Positions 1 through 10,000 of a stretch of DNA of 48,171 nucleotides are shown here, in pieces. Position 1 is the stretch's first letter. The number at the start of each line of letters is the position of its first letter. The DNA lies in contig CANQZA010000008.1 in assembly GCA_947628175.1 (NCBI GenBank), forward strand, positions 1-48,171, written 5' to 3'. The notes under the pieces were generated by a model. That model had not been told where the DNA came from and made no database searches. It worked only from the letters and a program-made list of their open reading frames with translations. The position numbers and the translations under genes were made by a program. This DNA comes from an uncultured Clostridia bacterium (GTDB lineage: Bacteria > Bacillota > Clostridia > Oscillospirales > Acutalibacteraceae).

Positions 1-1111
1 CAAGCTCATTTGTAAACTGATTCATGGATATTGCCAGATCATTCCACGAGCGCCTGTACACTCTCTGACAGGAAGTGCCCGGCATATCATCATGGAATTG
101 GTGGGCAATCGTTCTTTTCCACGCTCTGTTAAGAGCCTGCTGATTATAAGGAGCCGTGCCGAGATAGGAGGACATCACACCCGCTCTTTCCGCCATATCC
201 GCAAGCTCCTCGCAACGGCGGTTCCAGCGCTTTCCGATTGCGCGTGATGTGTAGCCGCCGACAGCATGATTTCTCATAACGAATTCATTTTTCCATACAG
301 GAAGCTTTGCCTTTTGCTCATCTGTGAATTTCTCGTCTATATCGTGATAAATTTCATCTGCTGCGGCAGCTACCACTTCAATGTCGCTGCTGTCATTTTT
401 TTGGATTTCATTTTCCACAAATGCGACAGTCTCATCGGCAGGAGCCCCTCCCCTGTCACCGATGCCGTGAAAAATATATGTCCAGTCCAGATCATACTTC
501 TCATTTTCCTTAAACTTATCTATAACAAAATCCCAGTCGCGCAGCTTTTTTAAAACGAAATAGTATGCGTGAGGATTTATGCTTGCGTATACTTCCTGAC
601 CGTCAACTCCCTGCCATTTGCCTATATCAAACGGTACACCGTAAGCGCTGCCCCATGCAAGCTTTTGGGTTGTAAAGCCCATAAGATTTGCGTGGCGCAT
701 TATACTCGGCAAAGCCCAGCCGAAGCCAAAGCAGTCAGGCAAATAAATATCGCAGGAGCGTTTGCCAAAGGTCTTTTCAAAATACGAATTGCCGAACAAA
801 ATATTTCTGAAAAGCGCTTCAGGCGACGGAATGTTCACATCGCCATTTTCAAATGCAGAGCCGCATACATTCCATCTGCCCTGTTTGACATATTCTTTAA
901 GCTTTTCAAATAGCCGGGGATAATATTCCTCCATAAGCTCGTACCTGTATGTACCCTCAAACGAAAAGGTGTAAGTAGGATATTTTTTAAACAGCCTGAA
1001 ATTATCGACAAGCGTATTGTAAATATATTTGCTTACGGTTTCCTCAAAATCCCAGCTCCAAACAGTGTCCAGATGAGCTGTGGCAACAGTGTAAATTTTT
1101 TTCTTTGACAT
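1..1111 (-). CDS. GH38 alpha-mannosidase, N-terminal part (cut by window edge)
   Basis: Reading the minus strand from an ATG at 1111 gives 370 residues open to the window edge. Glycoside hydrolase family 38 enzymes hydrolyse alpha-mannosides using a divalent metal and an Asp nucleophile. The sequence shows the family landmarks: AHLDTVWSW at residues 13-21 (metal-binding His and Asp), PDCFGFGWALP near residue 125 (candidate nucleophile Asp), and AHQFHDDMPGTS near residue 346, the bacterial counterpart of the HHDAITGT region. A GGGGGG ribosome binding site precedes the ATG. No signal peptide is visible, so a cytoplasmic enzyme acting on imported mannosides or glycans is likely. It begins 24 nt after leuS on the same strand, so it probably shares its transcript. 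The family call is strong; the exact substrate cannot be told. Confidence 0.88.
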   Translation of the reverse strand, partial: MSKKKIYTVATAHLDTVWSWDFEETVSKYIYNTLVDNFRLFKKYPTYTFSFEGTYRYELMEEYYPRLFEKLKEYVKQGRWNVCGSAFENGDVNIPSPEALFRNILFGNSYFEKTFGKRSCDIYLPDCFGFGWALPSIMRHANLMGFTTQKLAWGSAYGVPFDIGKWQGVDGQEVYASINPHAYYFVLKKLRDWDFVIDKFKENEKYDLDWTYIFHGIGDRGGAPADETVAFVENEIQKNDSSDIEVVAAAADEIYHDIDEKFTDEQKAKLPVWKNEFVMRNHAVGGYTSRAIGKRWNRRCEELADMAERAGVMSSYLGTAPYNQQALNRAWKRTIAHQFHDDMPGTSCQRVYRRSWNDLAISMNQFTNEL

Positions 1112-1135
1112 AACTTTACCCCCCGCATAACTTTT

Positions 1136-3544
1136 TTAAACAGCAACTATGTTAACGAGCTTGCCCGGAACATAAATTTCCTTTTTGATTGTTTTGCCTG
1201 CAATAGCCTGTGCAATTTTCTCATCAGCCTTTGCAAGTGCAATAACCTCATCCTTTGGCATATCAATATCAATGGTCATTCTTGATCTTACCTTACCCAT
1301 AATTTGAAGGACAATTTCAACGGAATTCTCCTTGGTCTTTTCTTCATCATATGACGGCCACTCAGCATCGTGTACCATACCGCCGAAATTCATAACGCTC
1401 CAGAGTTCCTCCGTTACATGCGGCGCAAAAGGATTGAGAAGAATGGTAAGTGTTTTAAGCTCCTCTTTATTAACACCCTTAGAGTACATCTCATTTAACA
1501 GGCTCATCATCGCGGCAATGGCAGTATTGCATTTAAGGTTGTCAATATCCTCTGTAACCTTTTTAATGGTTTTGTGCATCATAGCCTCAAGCTGGTGTGA
1601 ATAACAGTCGCCGTCCTTAACAATTTCCTGAAGATTCCAGTAACGCTCAATAAAGCGCTTACAGCCCTTTATTGAATCGCTGTTCCAAGGAGCTGCCTTT
1701 TCAAAATCACCTATAAACATCTCATAAAGGCGCATTGTATCTGCTCCGTACTGCTTTACGATGTCATCCGGATTTACGACATTTCCCCTTGATTTTGACA
1801 TTTTTTCGCCGTTCTCACCCAAAATCATACCATGCGAGGTACGCTTTGCATAAGGCTCTTTTGTAGGTACAACACCTATATCATAAAGGAATTTGTGCCA
1901 GAAGCGTGAATAGAGCAGATGAAGCGTTGTATGCTCCATACCGCCGTTATACCAGTCAACAGGTCCCCAATATTTTACGGCCTCAGGTGAAACAAGATTT
2001 TTTTCATTATGAGGATCCATATATCTCAAGAAATACCACGATGAGCCTGCCCACTGAGGCATTGTGTCCGTTTCCCTTTTTGCCGGTTTGCCGCAACACG
2101 GACAGGTTGTGTTAACCCAGTCGGTCATTTTGGCAAGCGGAGATTCCCCTGTATCCGTAGGCTCATAGGAATCAACCATTGGCAGGCGAAGCGGAAGTTC
2201 ACTTTCAGGAACGGGAACATAGCCGCATTCATCACACTTGACAATCGGAATGGGCTCACCCCAATACCTCTGACGAGAGAAAACCCAGTCGCGCAGTTTG
2301 AAGTTAACCTTTTGATGACCCTTACCCTCTTTTTCAAGCCACTGCGTAATTTCCTGCTTCGCCTCTTCAACAGTCATGCCTGTAAGGAATGATGAATGAA
2401 CAAGCTTGCCTGTATTGCAATCTGTAAACGCTTCGTTTTCCACTCCGACCTGAGAGCCGGCAACAACCTCAATAATCGGCAAATCAAATTTTTTGGCAAA
2501 CTCCCAGTCACGGGTATCATGAGCCGGAACAGCCATAATCGCACCGGTTCCGTAGGAGGTTAAAACATAATCGGAAATAAAAATAGGTATCTGCGTGTCA
2601 TTTACGGGATTTATACCCATTACACCGTCAAGGCGCACGCCTGTTTTATCCTTATTGAGCTCGGTGCGCTCAAAATCGGATTTATGTGACGCCTCCTCCT
2701 GATATTTGCGCACATCATCAAGATTCTTGATACGATCAGCCCATTTTTCAATAAGAGGATGCTCAGGTGAAATAACCATATATGTGGCGCCGAAAAGAGT
2801 ATCCGGCCTTGTTGTATAAACGGTTAATGTATCACCGAGCGTTGTCGCAAAATCAACCTCCGCGCCTGTTGATCTTCCTATCCAGTTCCTCTGCTGCACC
2901 TTAACACGGTCAATAAAATCAAGATCGTCAAGATCGTCAACAAGACGCTGCGCATATTCTGTTATTTTAAGCATCCACTGGCTCTGATTTTTTCTGATAA
3001 CCTCACTGCCGCAGCGTTCGCAAACACCGTTTACAACCTCCTCATTTGCAAGAACGCATTTACAGGAGGTGCACCAGTTAACTGCCATTTCTTTTTTATA
3101 AGCAAGACCTTTCTTAAAAAGCTGAAGAAAAATCCACTGTGTCCATTTATAGTAACTTGGATCCGTTGTGTTAATCTCTCTTGTCCAGTCAAAGGAAAAT
3201 CCGAGTGACTGAAGCTGTGATTTGAAGTGGGCAACATTTTTCTTTGTTACCTCTTCCGGATGAATGTGATTTTTAATTGCAAAATTCTCCGTAGGAAGTC
3301 CGAATGCGTCCCAACCCATAGGGTATAGAACATTATAACCCTGAAGCCTTTTTTTACGGGCAACAATATCAAGTGCCGTATAAGAACGCGGATGTCCTAC
3401 ATGAAGCCCCTGTCCCGACGGATAAGGAAATTCAACAAGACAGTAAAACTTAGGCAGTGAAAAGTCCTGCTTTGCCGCAAAGGTATTGCTGCTGTACCAG
3501 ATATTCTGCCATTTTGACTCAATTTGTTTAAAGTTGTAATCCAT
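1136..3544 (-). CDS. leuS: Leucyl-tRNA synthetase
   Basis: Charges tRNA-Leu with leucine in the cytoplasm; class Ia synthetase with an editing domain. The 802-residue length is normal for a bacterial LeuRS. The HIGH-type motif reads HVGHP near residue 48, a Cys-rich zinc module (CTSCKCVL...CERCG) lies near 157-178, the CP1 editing domain spans roughly 220-410, the WYFLRYMDP region precedes the catalytic second half, and KMSKS ([10 protein letters not shown]) lies near residue 577. The ATG at 3544 has GGAGG about 8 nt upstream, embedded in the end of rsfS. It sits 3 nt after rsfS as the penultimate member visible in the long minus-strand operon, and no T-box leader precedes it. Identification is secure. 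Confidence 0.98.
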   Translation of the reverse strand: MDYNFKQIESKWQNIWYSSNTFAAKQDFSLPKFYCLVEFPYPSGQGLHVGHPRSYTALDIVARKKRLQGYNVLYPMGWDAFGLPTENFAIKNHIHPEEVTKKNVAHFKSQLQSLGFSFDWTREINTTDPSYYKWTQWIFLQLFKKGLAYKKEMAVNWCTSCKCVLANEEVVNGVCERCGSEVIRKNQSQWMLKITEYAQRLVDDLDDLDFIDRVKVQQRNWIGRSTGAEVDFATTLGDTLTVYTTRPDTLFGATYMVISPEHPLIEKWADRIKNLDDVRKYQEEASHKSDFERTELNKDKTGVRLDGVMGINPVNDTQIPIFISDYVLTSYGTGAIMAVPAHDTRDWEFAKKFDLPIIEVVAGSQVGVENEAFTDCNTGKLVHSSFLTGMTVEEAKQEITQWLEKEGKGHQKVNFKLRDWVFSRQRYWGEPIPIVKCDECGYVPVPESELPLRLPMVDSYEPTDTGESPLAKMTDWVNTTCPCCGKPAKRETDTMPQWAGSSWYFLRYMDPHNEKNLVSPEAVKYWGPVDWYNGGMEHTTLHLLYSRFWHKFLYDIGVVPTKEPYAKRTSHGMILGENGEKMSKSRGNVVNPDDIVKQYGADTMRLYEMFIGDFEKAAPWNSDSIKGCKRFIERYWNLQEIVKDGDCYSHQLEAMMHKTIKKVTEDIDNLKCNTAIAAMMSLLNEMYSKGVNKEELKTLTILLNPFAPHVTEELWSVMNFGGMVHDAEWPSYDEEKTKENSVEIVLQIMGKVRSRMTIDIDMPKDEVIALAKADEKIAQAIAGKTIKKEIYVPGKLVNIVAV

Positions 3545-3547
3545 ATG

Positions 3548-3901
3548 TCAATCCTCCAAAAAAGCTGCCGTATCTATTTTTTTGCCATCTTCCCACAGGC
3601 GCTCAAGCTTAAAGAAATCACGCTGATCCTTGTAAAAAATATGAACAACAACACTGTTGTAATCAAGGCACACCCAAGGCGTATTTCTGCCCTCAATATG
3701 GTGCGGCTCTACACTCTCCTGCTCAAGCCTATACTCAACCTCCTCGGCTATTGCCTTAACCTGCGTTGAGCTTGTACCTGTCGCAATGACAAAATAGTCG
3801 GCAAGTATTGTTAAATCACTGATTGAGATAATCTCTATATTTTCGCCCTTTTTGCTGTCAATGGCTTTAACGGCTTTTTTTACTATTTCAAGCGCTTCCA
3901 T
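3548..3901 (-). CDS. rsfS: Ribosomal silencing factor RsfS
   Basis: A 117-residue protein of the RsfS/Iojap family, which binds ribosomal protein uL14 on the 50S subunit and blocks subunit joining in starved cells. The family core is visible: KAIDSKKGENIEIISISDLTILADYFVIATGTSSTQ (residues 13-48), then the HHIEGRNTPWVCLDYNSVVVHIF stretch with the conserved W-x-x-x-D-Y-x-x-x-V-V-H pattern, and the C-terminal FFKLERLWEDGKKID. The start ATG directly follows the yqeK stop codon, with AAAGGGAA as ribosome binding site inside yqeK. The nadD-yqeK-rsfS-leuS order is a common Bacillota arrangement, although the LytR-family gene often found here is absent. Confidence is high. Confidence 0.95.
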   Translation of the reverse strand: MEALEIVKKAVKAIDSKKGENIEIISISDLTILADYFVIATGTSSTQVKAIAEEVEYRLEQESVEPHHIEGRNTPWVCLDYNSVVVHIFYKDQRDFFKLERLWEDGKKIDTAAFLED

Positions 3902-4489
3902 TTATTCCCTTTCCTTTTCTTTAATTTCAGAATTCACAAGCCAGTTGTACGCGTTAACGGTATCGGGATGAAGAAGTCTGCCCTGATTCACGACATCTTT
4001 TATTGTATATGCACAAGCGTAAAGCATAGCGTCATACAAATCCGTATATGCCTTTTGTCTCATTACATCAACATCGTCATAATCACGGTCTTCGGATATA
4101 AAATCCGCAAGATAAACAATCTGTTCAAGCAAGGTCATATCTGCTCTTGCGGTTGTATGATATCGTATTGCGGAAATGATTTCATCATCATCAATTTTGA
4201 GCTCCGCTTTAGCAAACGCAGCGCCCGCAATCTGATGATAAAACTTTTTCTGGCTTTTTTCAAACGGCGTTATCGTCATACCCGCTTTTTCCATCATTCT
4301 GAGCTGTTCTCGTTTGCTGTCCTCCTTCATAACATCATGAAGGATTCCCGCAATCTCCGCCTTTTCTTCATCGGCACCGTATTTTGCGGCCAGTTTGCGC
4401 GCACTCTTTGAAACACAGATGCTGTGATAAAATCTGTATCCCGATAGGCGCTGTTTAATAATTGAAATGTATTCTTCTTTATTATACAC
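3902..4489 (-). CDS. yqeK: YqeK-type HD-domain bis(5'-nucleosyl)-tetraphosphatase
   Basis: HD-superfamily hydrolase of the YqeK family, known to cleave Ap4A and related alarmones symmetrically into two ADP. The metal-binding pattern is visible: an early His in YRFYHSICVSKSARKL, the HD pair in AEIAGILHDVMKED, a further His in YHQIAGAAFAK and RYHTTARADMTLLEQIVYLADFI. I place the start at the GTG at 4489 (first residues MYNKEEYISII, 195 residues). The longer TTG option at 4507 would overlap nadD by 26 nt and has no ribosome binding site, while the GTG overlaps the nadD stop by 8 nt with AAAGAGA upstream. It lies between nadD and rsfS, translationally coupled to both. The exact start is uncertain. 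Confidence 0.9.
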   Translation of the reverse strand: MYNKEEYISIIKQRLSGYRFYHSICVSKSARKLAAKYGADEEKAEIAGILHDVMKEDSKREQLRMMEKAGMTITPFEKSQKKFYHQIAGAAFAKAELKIDDDEIISAIRYHTTARADMTLLEQIVYLADFISEDRDYDDVDVMRQKAYTDLYDAMLYACAYTIKDVVNQGRLLHPDTVNAYNWLVNSEIKEKERE

Positions 4490-5087
4490 GGTAAAGTCTC
4501 TTTTCAATAATATATTTATAAACCTTCTGCGGTATAAGACCGGATATATCCATTCCGTTTTTTATTCTCTGCCTGATATCGCTGGAGCTGACACGCACAG
4601 CGGGAAACTGAAAAAGATAAAATCTGTCATAATCAAGACCGTCAAGATTCTGCGCATAATGAAGCATCTGATGCTTTTCCTCTTCATTTTCACGCACTCC
4701 CGCACAAAGACTGACCATGGAAAGAATATCACCCGAGCGGTACCACAAATGAAAGCTCATAAGCTGGTCTGAGCCTATTATAAGAAACAGCTCATCATCA
4801 GGATAAATCCTTTTCAATTCAACAAGAGTGTCATAGGTATAGGATTTTCCGCCTCGTTCAAATTCCATACAGGATATTTCAGCGCCGTCTATATCCTCAA
4901 TGGCAAGAGCGAGCATATTGTATCTGTCCTGCCGTGAGGCAAATTCATCATCCGTCTTATGCGGAGGGACAGCGGTCGGAATAAAAAGAATCTTATCAAG
5001 CGTCAGTCTTTCCTTTGCCTTTCGGGCAAGATTAATATGACCGTTGTGAACAGGATTAAAAGCACCGCCGTATATGCCTATTCTCAT
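4482..5087 (-). CDS. nadD: Nicotinate-nucleotide adenylyltransferase
   Basis: Transfers AMP from ATP to nicotinate mononucleotide in NAD synthesis. The nucleotidyltransferase signature GGAFNPVHNGH is at residues 7-17, and the C-terminal SSSDIRQRI matches the second signature. LFLIIGSDQLMSFHLW is the typical central strand and helix. I chose the ATG at 5087 because the protein then starts MRIGIYGG, as in the family, and GAGGAAAG lies about 4-10 nt upstream. An in-frame extension to 5126 would run into the end of yhbY. The resulting 201 residues fit the family. It is tightly packed between yhbY (1 nt away) and yqeK (overlapping). Confidence 0.96.
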   Translation of the reverse strand: MRIGIYGGAFNPVHNGHINLARKAKERLTLDKILFIPTAVPPHKTDDEFASRQDRYNMLALAIEDIDGAEISCMEFERGGKSYTYDTLVELKRIYPDDELFLIIGSDQLMSFHLWYRSGDILSMVSLCAGVRENEEEKHQMLHYAQNLDGLDYDRFYLFQFPAVRVSSSDIRQRIKNGMDISGLIPQKVYKYIIEKRLYRV

Positions 5088-5088
5088 A

Positions 5089-5514
5089 CTACTTTCCTCT
5101 GAATTTCGGACGGTCATAAACAGCATAGGGATTTTTTGCTTCGCGTTCTCTCTGACGCTGCCTTTGGCCTTTAATCTTTACCCTTTTCTTTGCGGCAGCC
5201 TTTTCCGTTTTGCTTCCCCGTGCAGCTTTCTTTGCAGCAGCCTTTTCTTCGTCAATTTCACGGTAGACAACAAGGATACCGCCTATAACCTGAACAATCT
5301 GCGCATCAAGTGCCCGCGCAAGTTCATAGGAAAGTTCCTTAGGTGTTTTTGGTGCCGTTTCCAAATGAACGCGTATTTTTATAAGTTCTCTTGCATCAAG
5401 AGCATCATCAATCTGAGAGATAAGATTATCGCTTATGCCCTCCTTGCCGATTTGAATAATCGGTTCAAGAGAATTTGCCCTGGCACGCAGAGCCGCTCTT
5501 TCCTTTGATGTCAT
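5089..5514 (-). CDS. yhbY: YhbY-like CRM-domain RNA-binding protein
   Basis: Small RNA-binding protein of the CRM (CRS1/YhbY) family, associated in other bacteria with the 50S subunit and ribosome assembly. The domain occupies residues 1-95: the N-terminal LRARANSLEPIIQIGKEGISDNLISQIDDALDARELIKIRV, then the loop and strand ending QVIGGILVVYRE. The usual protein is about 97 residues; here a 45-residue tail very rich in Lys, Arg, Ala and Gln (AAAKKAARGSK...QRQREREAKN) follows, probably disordered and RNA-binding. The ATG overlaps the rdgB stop by 4 nt (ATGA). In many Bacillota this gene follows obg, which is not present here. Confidence 0.92.
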   Translation of the reverse strand: MTSKERAALRARANSLEPIIQIGKEGISDNLISQIDDALDARELIKIRVHLETAPKTPKELSYELARALDAQIVQVIGGILVVYREIDEEKAAAKKAARGSKTEKAAAKKRVKIKGQRQRQREREAKNPYAVYDRPKFRGK

Positions 5515-6098
5515 ATCATTTTCTCCAATTCCTTAGCAAGAAGCCTTAAAGCATTGCCCCTATGGCTTATTTTATCCTTCTCCTCGGCGGTATATCTTCC
5601 AAACGATCTGCCGTTTATTAGAAACAGGGGATCGTATCCGAAACCTTCCGTGCCGTCACGCGCAAAGCCGATCGTGCCGTTGCATTCGCTGCGCACTGTA
5701 ATTTTTCTGCCGTCAGGAAAAACACAGCAGATCGCGCAGACATAATGGGCCGTTCGTTTGTTCTGTTCCACTCCCTCAAGCTTTTCAAGCAGTAGATCGT
5801 TATTCCGCTCGTCATTGCCGTGTTCACCCGCAAATCTTGCAGAAAAGATACCCGGAGCGCCGTCAAGATAATCGACACAAAGACCGGAATCGTCGGCTAT
5901 TGCCGGCATATTTGTTGCCTTGCAGGCGGCACCGGCCTTGATTGAGGCATTTTCCTCAAAGGTTTTTCCGTTTTCCTCAACCTCTTCAAGTGTAATGCCA
6001 AGCATTTTTGCCGTTACTACATTTATTCCCAAAGGGGAGAGGATACGCTGCATTTCCTGAAGCTTTTTCATATTATTTGTAGCAAGAATAAAATCCAT
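5511..6098 (-). CDS. rdgB: RdgB/HAM1 non-canonical purine NTP pyrophosphatase
   Basis: Hydrolyses ITP, dITP and XTP to monophosphates, keeping deaminated purines out of nucleic acids. The family N-terminus [14 protein letters not shown] (residues 3-16) contains the triphosphate-binding T/N-K pair. [25 protein letters not shown] near residue 70 contains the catalytic Asp pair, and GFGYDPLF followed by [11 protein letters not shown] is the C-terminal signature. I start at the ATG at 6098 (MDFILATNN, 195 residues) rather than upstream in-frame codons inside ftsY, because AACGAGGA from the ftsY end is correctly spaced. Only 1 nt separates it from ftsY and it overlaps yhbY by 4 nt. Confidence 0.96.
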   Translation of the reverse strand: MDFILATNNMKKLQEMQRILSPLGINVVTAKMLGITLEEVEENGKTFEENASIKAGAACKATNMPAIADDSGLCVDYLDGAPGIFSARFAGEHGNDERNNDLLLEKLEGVEQNKRTAHYVCAICCVFPDGRKITVRSECNGTIGFARDGTEGFGYDPLFLINGRSFGRYTAEEKDKISHRGNALRLLAKELEKMI

Positions 6099-6099
6099 A

Positions 6100-7068
6100 T
6101 CAGTCCTCGTTATCATTACTTATAAATTCTGTTATTTCCTTATCGTCATCGGGAATTTTTGCATCAAACAAACCTGCTGCAAAAGCATCCGCGTCAAATG
6201 GCTGCAAGTCATCAATCTGTTCTCCGACACCGACAAATTTCACAGGAACATCAAGCTCATTGTTTATCGCAAGCACAACTCCGCCGCGTGCCGTTCCGTC
6301 AAGTTTTGTAAGAACAATTCCCGTAATTCCTGCCGCCTCCTTAAAGTCCTTTGCCTGATTGACTGCATTTTGCCCCGTTGTCGCATCAAGCACAAGCAAC
6401 ACTTCTTTTGAAGCATCGGGAAGCTCTCTTTCAATAACTCTGCTTATTTTATTGAGTTCATCCATAAGATTTTTCTTATTATGAAGTCTGCCCGCAGTAT
6501 CAATGATTATAACATCGGCACCCCTTGCCTTTCCGGACTGAATGGTGTCATAAACAACCGCGGCAGGATCAGCGCCCTCCGAATGTTTAATCAAATCCAC
6601 CTCCGCTCTGTCAGCCCATACCTGGAGCTGTTCAATGGCAGCGGCACGGAAAGTATCGGCGGCACCGAGTATCACCTTTCTGTTCTGACTTTTCAGGCGC
6701 ATTGCAAGCTTTCCTATCGTAGTTGTTTTTCCCACGCCGTTTACGCCTATTACAAGAATTACGGATGGCTTTGTTCGGAGTCTGAGATAGCTTCCGCCCC
6801 AGACAATACCTGAAACGATATCCTTCATCGTTTCCCTCACCTGTTTGACACTTGTAATCCTGTCATTTTCAATTTTATTTTTTAAATCACGGATAATTCT
6901 TTCAGATGTAGGCATTCCCACATCGCCCATTATAAGGATTTCCTCCAGCTCATCAAAAAGCTCGTCGGTAATCTTATCGTAGGATTCCATAACCTCATCA
7001 ATCTGAGCGGTTATGCCCTCATCTCTTGTCTTTTTTAAACCTTTTTTTAATTTGGAAAAAATACCCAT
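6100..7068 (-). CDS. ftsY: Signal recognition particle receptor FtsY
   Basis: SRP receptor GTPase that docks ribosome-nascent chain complexes at the membrane translocon. At 322 residues it is the short Gram-positive form with almost no acidic A domain. A basic amphipathic N-terminus ([16 protein letters not shown]) can bind lipid. The four-helix N domain spans about 20-95, followed by the NG GTPase: P-loop [13 protein letters not shown] at 108-120, [19 protein letters not shown] near 190, [10 protein letters not shown] near 254 and [13 protein letters not shown] near the end. It lies 13 nt after smc, the conserved rnc-smc-ftsY order; ffh is not in the window. Confidence 0.98.
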   Translation of the reverse strand: MGIFSKLKKGLKKTRDEGITAQIDEVMESYDKITDELFDELEEILIMGDVGMPTSERIIRDLKNKIENDRITSVKQVRETMKDIVSGIVWGGSYLRLRTKPSVILVIGVNGVGKTTTIGKLAMRLKSQNRKVILGAADTFRAAAIEQLQVWADRAEVDLIKHSEGADPAAVVYDTIQSGKARGADVIIIDTAGRLHNKKNLMDELNKISRVIERELPDASKEVLLVLDATTGQNAVNQAKDFKEAAGITGIVLTKLDGTARGGVVLAINNELDVPVKFVGVGEQIDDLQPFDADAFAAGLFDAKIPDDDKEITEFISNDNED

Positions 7069-7081
7069 ATTTCACAATCCT

Positions 7082-10000
7082 TTATTCTTCAAGTCCCATC
7101 TGAGCCGCAAGCTCCGCGGTCTGTAATTTGATAAGTTTTGAAACGCCTTTTTCCTGCATCGTAACGCCGTAAAGGACATCTGCCTCTTCCATAGTGCCCC
7201 GTCTGTGTGTAATGGAGATAAACTGTGTTTTATCCGTCATTTTTCTCATATACTTTGCAAAGCGTTCAACATTTACATCATCAAGCGCTGCCTCCACCTC
7301 ATCGTAAATACAAAACGGTGCGGGCTGAACCTTTAAAACGCTGAAAAGCAGCGCCATTGCCGCAAGCGATTTTTCACCGCCTGAAAAAAGATTGATGTTC
7401 TGTACTGATTTTCCGGGAGGCTGAATTTTAATTTCAATGGGAGATTCAAGGCAGTTGTCCGGCTGTTCAAGGACGATTTCGCCCTTTCCTCCGCCGAAGA
7501 AATCAGCAAACGACACTTTGAATTCATTGTTGATTTTATTGAACTGCTCAAGAAATTTTTCACTCATTGACGCAGTAAGATCCTCTATAATTTTTAAAAG
7601 CTCGGATTTTGATTTTTCAACATCATCAACCTGTTCTTTCAAAAAGCTGTATCGTTGTGATACTTCCTTGTATTCCTCTATTGCGCCAACATTAATTGAA
7701 CCCAGAGCTTTTATCGCGGTCTTGATTTCATGAAGTCTTTTCTTGGCTTGGGTCATATCATCAATATGAATATTGAGATTTTCCGCCTCACGCTTAGTCA
7801 GCTCATACTGCTCAAAAAGCATATCGTTGAGCTCGTCATACTCCTTGCGCATCGCAATTTTTCTCTCATCAAGACGGACAAGCTCACCTGAAAGCTTTTC
7901 TCTCTCCTGTCCCTTGTTTCTCTCAAGAATTCTCAGTTCACCCGATCGCTTTTCAAGCTCGTTTCTGGTTTCAATATGTTCTAAAACCAATCTTTCGGAA
8001 TCTTTTGCATTTTCTCTAAACTGATCAGCCTGCGCTTTTATTTCCGCAATGGAAAGGTTCAGAGCAGTGTTTCTATCCTCAATTGCTTTAATTTCATCCT
8101 CTATGGTCTTAACCCTATCCGACTGCGTACTTTTTCTCAGTTCAAGCTCCTCAACAGCCATTTTAGCTGCCTGCGCATCCTTTACAAGAGTGACAATCTC
8201 AAGATTGATCTTCTCACTTTTCTGCCTGTAAATTTCCCTCTTTTCGACAATTTCCTGCGCATTACCTGCATTATCGGCAAGCTCCTTTTCGGATGATGCA
8301 ATTCGCTTTTGAATAGCATCCGCCGTCTTCTGAGCCGAAGCATTCTCCTGCTCAAGATATGAAATTCTGTCGTCGGCGCTGTCCTTTTCGTCTTTCAGCA
8401 AAGAAAGCTGCGCATGCACTGCGTCTAACTTTTCAAGAATCAGGTTATGCTCGCCCTGTGCTCTTATAAGGCTTTCCTTTGCCTGCTGAAGATCCGCCTC
8501 GGCACCCTGAAGCTGGGCACCCGCGAAATTTGCTTCTTCAACCGCCGTTTTAAGTTCTGCCTTCAGGCTTTCTGCCTTTTGTTCAAGGTGTTTTGCCTCC
8601 TCATTGAGTTCATCGATCATATTGCCGCGTGACAGTATTCCCGCGCCCTTTACCTGCGAGCCGCCAGACATTGAACCGCCCGGATTAATGACCTGACCAT
8701 CTACGGTAACAATCTTAAATCGGTTTGCGTAACGCTTTGATATTTCGATAGCACAGTCAATATCCTCAACGATTACGACTCTGCCTAAAAGATTTGAAAT
8801 TATATTTTTATATTCCGCCTTACATTCGACAAGATCACTGGCGATTGCCACAAAACCGAGACAATCGTCAAGGCCCTTTTCGTCAAGCATTCTCGGTTTA
8901 ATTGCCGAAATAGGTAAAAATGTTGCTCTGCCGAGATTGTTGTTCTTAAGATAGTAAATGGCCCTTTTCGCGTCCGCTTCATTCGTTGTGACAATATTCT
9001 GCATTGCCGCGCCGAGCGCGACCTCAACAGCAACCGAAAATGTATTATCCACATTTATAAGCTGTGACAGCGGACCGTGAATACCGGAGAGTGCCTTATT
9101 CTGTGCCTGCCGCATAACGGCCCGTACGGCACCTGAAAAGCCATCCATATTTTTCTCAAGGTCACGCAGCATCTTTGCCTTCGAGCGTTTTTGGGAAAGC
9201 TCAAGATTTATTTTTTCGTACTCCGCCCTGATTTTCTCGACCTTATCTGTTTTGTTTTTCAGCCGCAGTCTGTAACCTGACATTGAATTGTTACTTTCAT
9301 CAATTCTGTCATTTAAAAATCCGAGATTTTCCTCACTCTCGCCTTTTCTTTTAATCACCTGCGACAATTCATTTTCGCATTTTTCAATAGACTCATCGAC
9401 AACAAGACTGCGGGATTTGATTTCGTCTATTGAGGATACTGCGCGTGAACATCTGACTTTGCAGTCGGAAAGTTCAAGCGTCAATGCGGTTATTCTTTGA
9501 TTGAGCTCAACGGAAAGGCGTGAAAACTCCTCGTTTGAAGAGAGAAGAGAATTCATCTCGTCTGTTACTTTTCTCAACTGCTCTTTTTTATTTTCAATCT
9601 CTTTTTCACTCTGCTCTATGAATGCTGTTTTTTCCTCAATCTGCAAGTGAATTGAAACATTGGAATCATCCGCTATTCCTATATCGCCTTTCAACCGCTC
9701 TATGGTCTCGTTGTTGTGCGACAGGGAGGTCTGAAGAACAGACACCTCGCCGTCCCTGCGCAACGCTTCCTCTTCAAGCTGCTTTAAGGTATTTCTTATC
9801 TGCTCCACTTCAGTATTAATCAGAGCTGTTTTTTCGAGCGTTTCCTCAATCTCTTTTTCAATGTCGGACAGCTCCTTTTCACAGTTTTCATAGGACAGAT
9901 TTGCTGCGTCTATCCTATGCTCCTGCTCTCTAAGCTCATTTGTAAAGCGGTTAATTTTATTTATCCATACTCCTATTTCAAGTGTTTTCTTCTCATCGGA

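Noticed and set aside
266..913. Two plus-strand open frames of 95 and 114 codons near the left end
   Set aside because: They lie antisense to the GH38 gene, have no ribosome binding sites and no recognisable protein features.
1136..3544. T-box riboswitch for leuS
   Set aside because: Only 3 nt separate rsfS and leuS, leaving no room for a leader; no T-box sequence seen.
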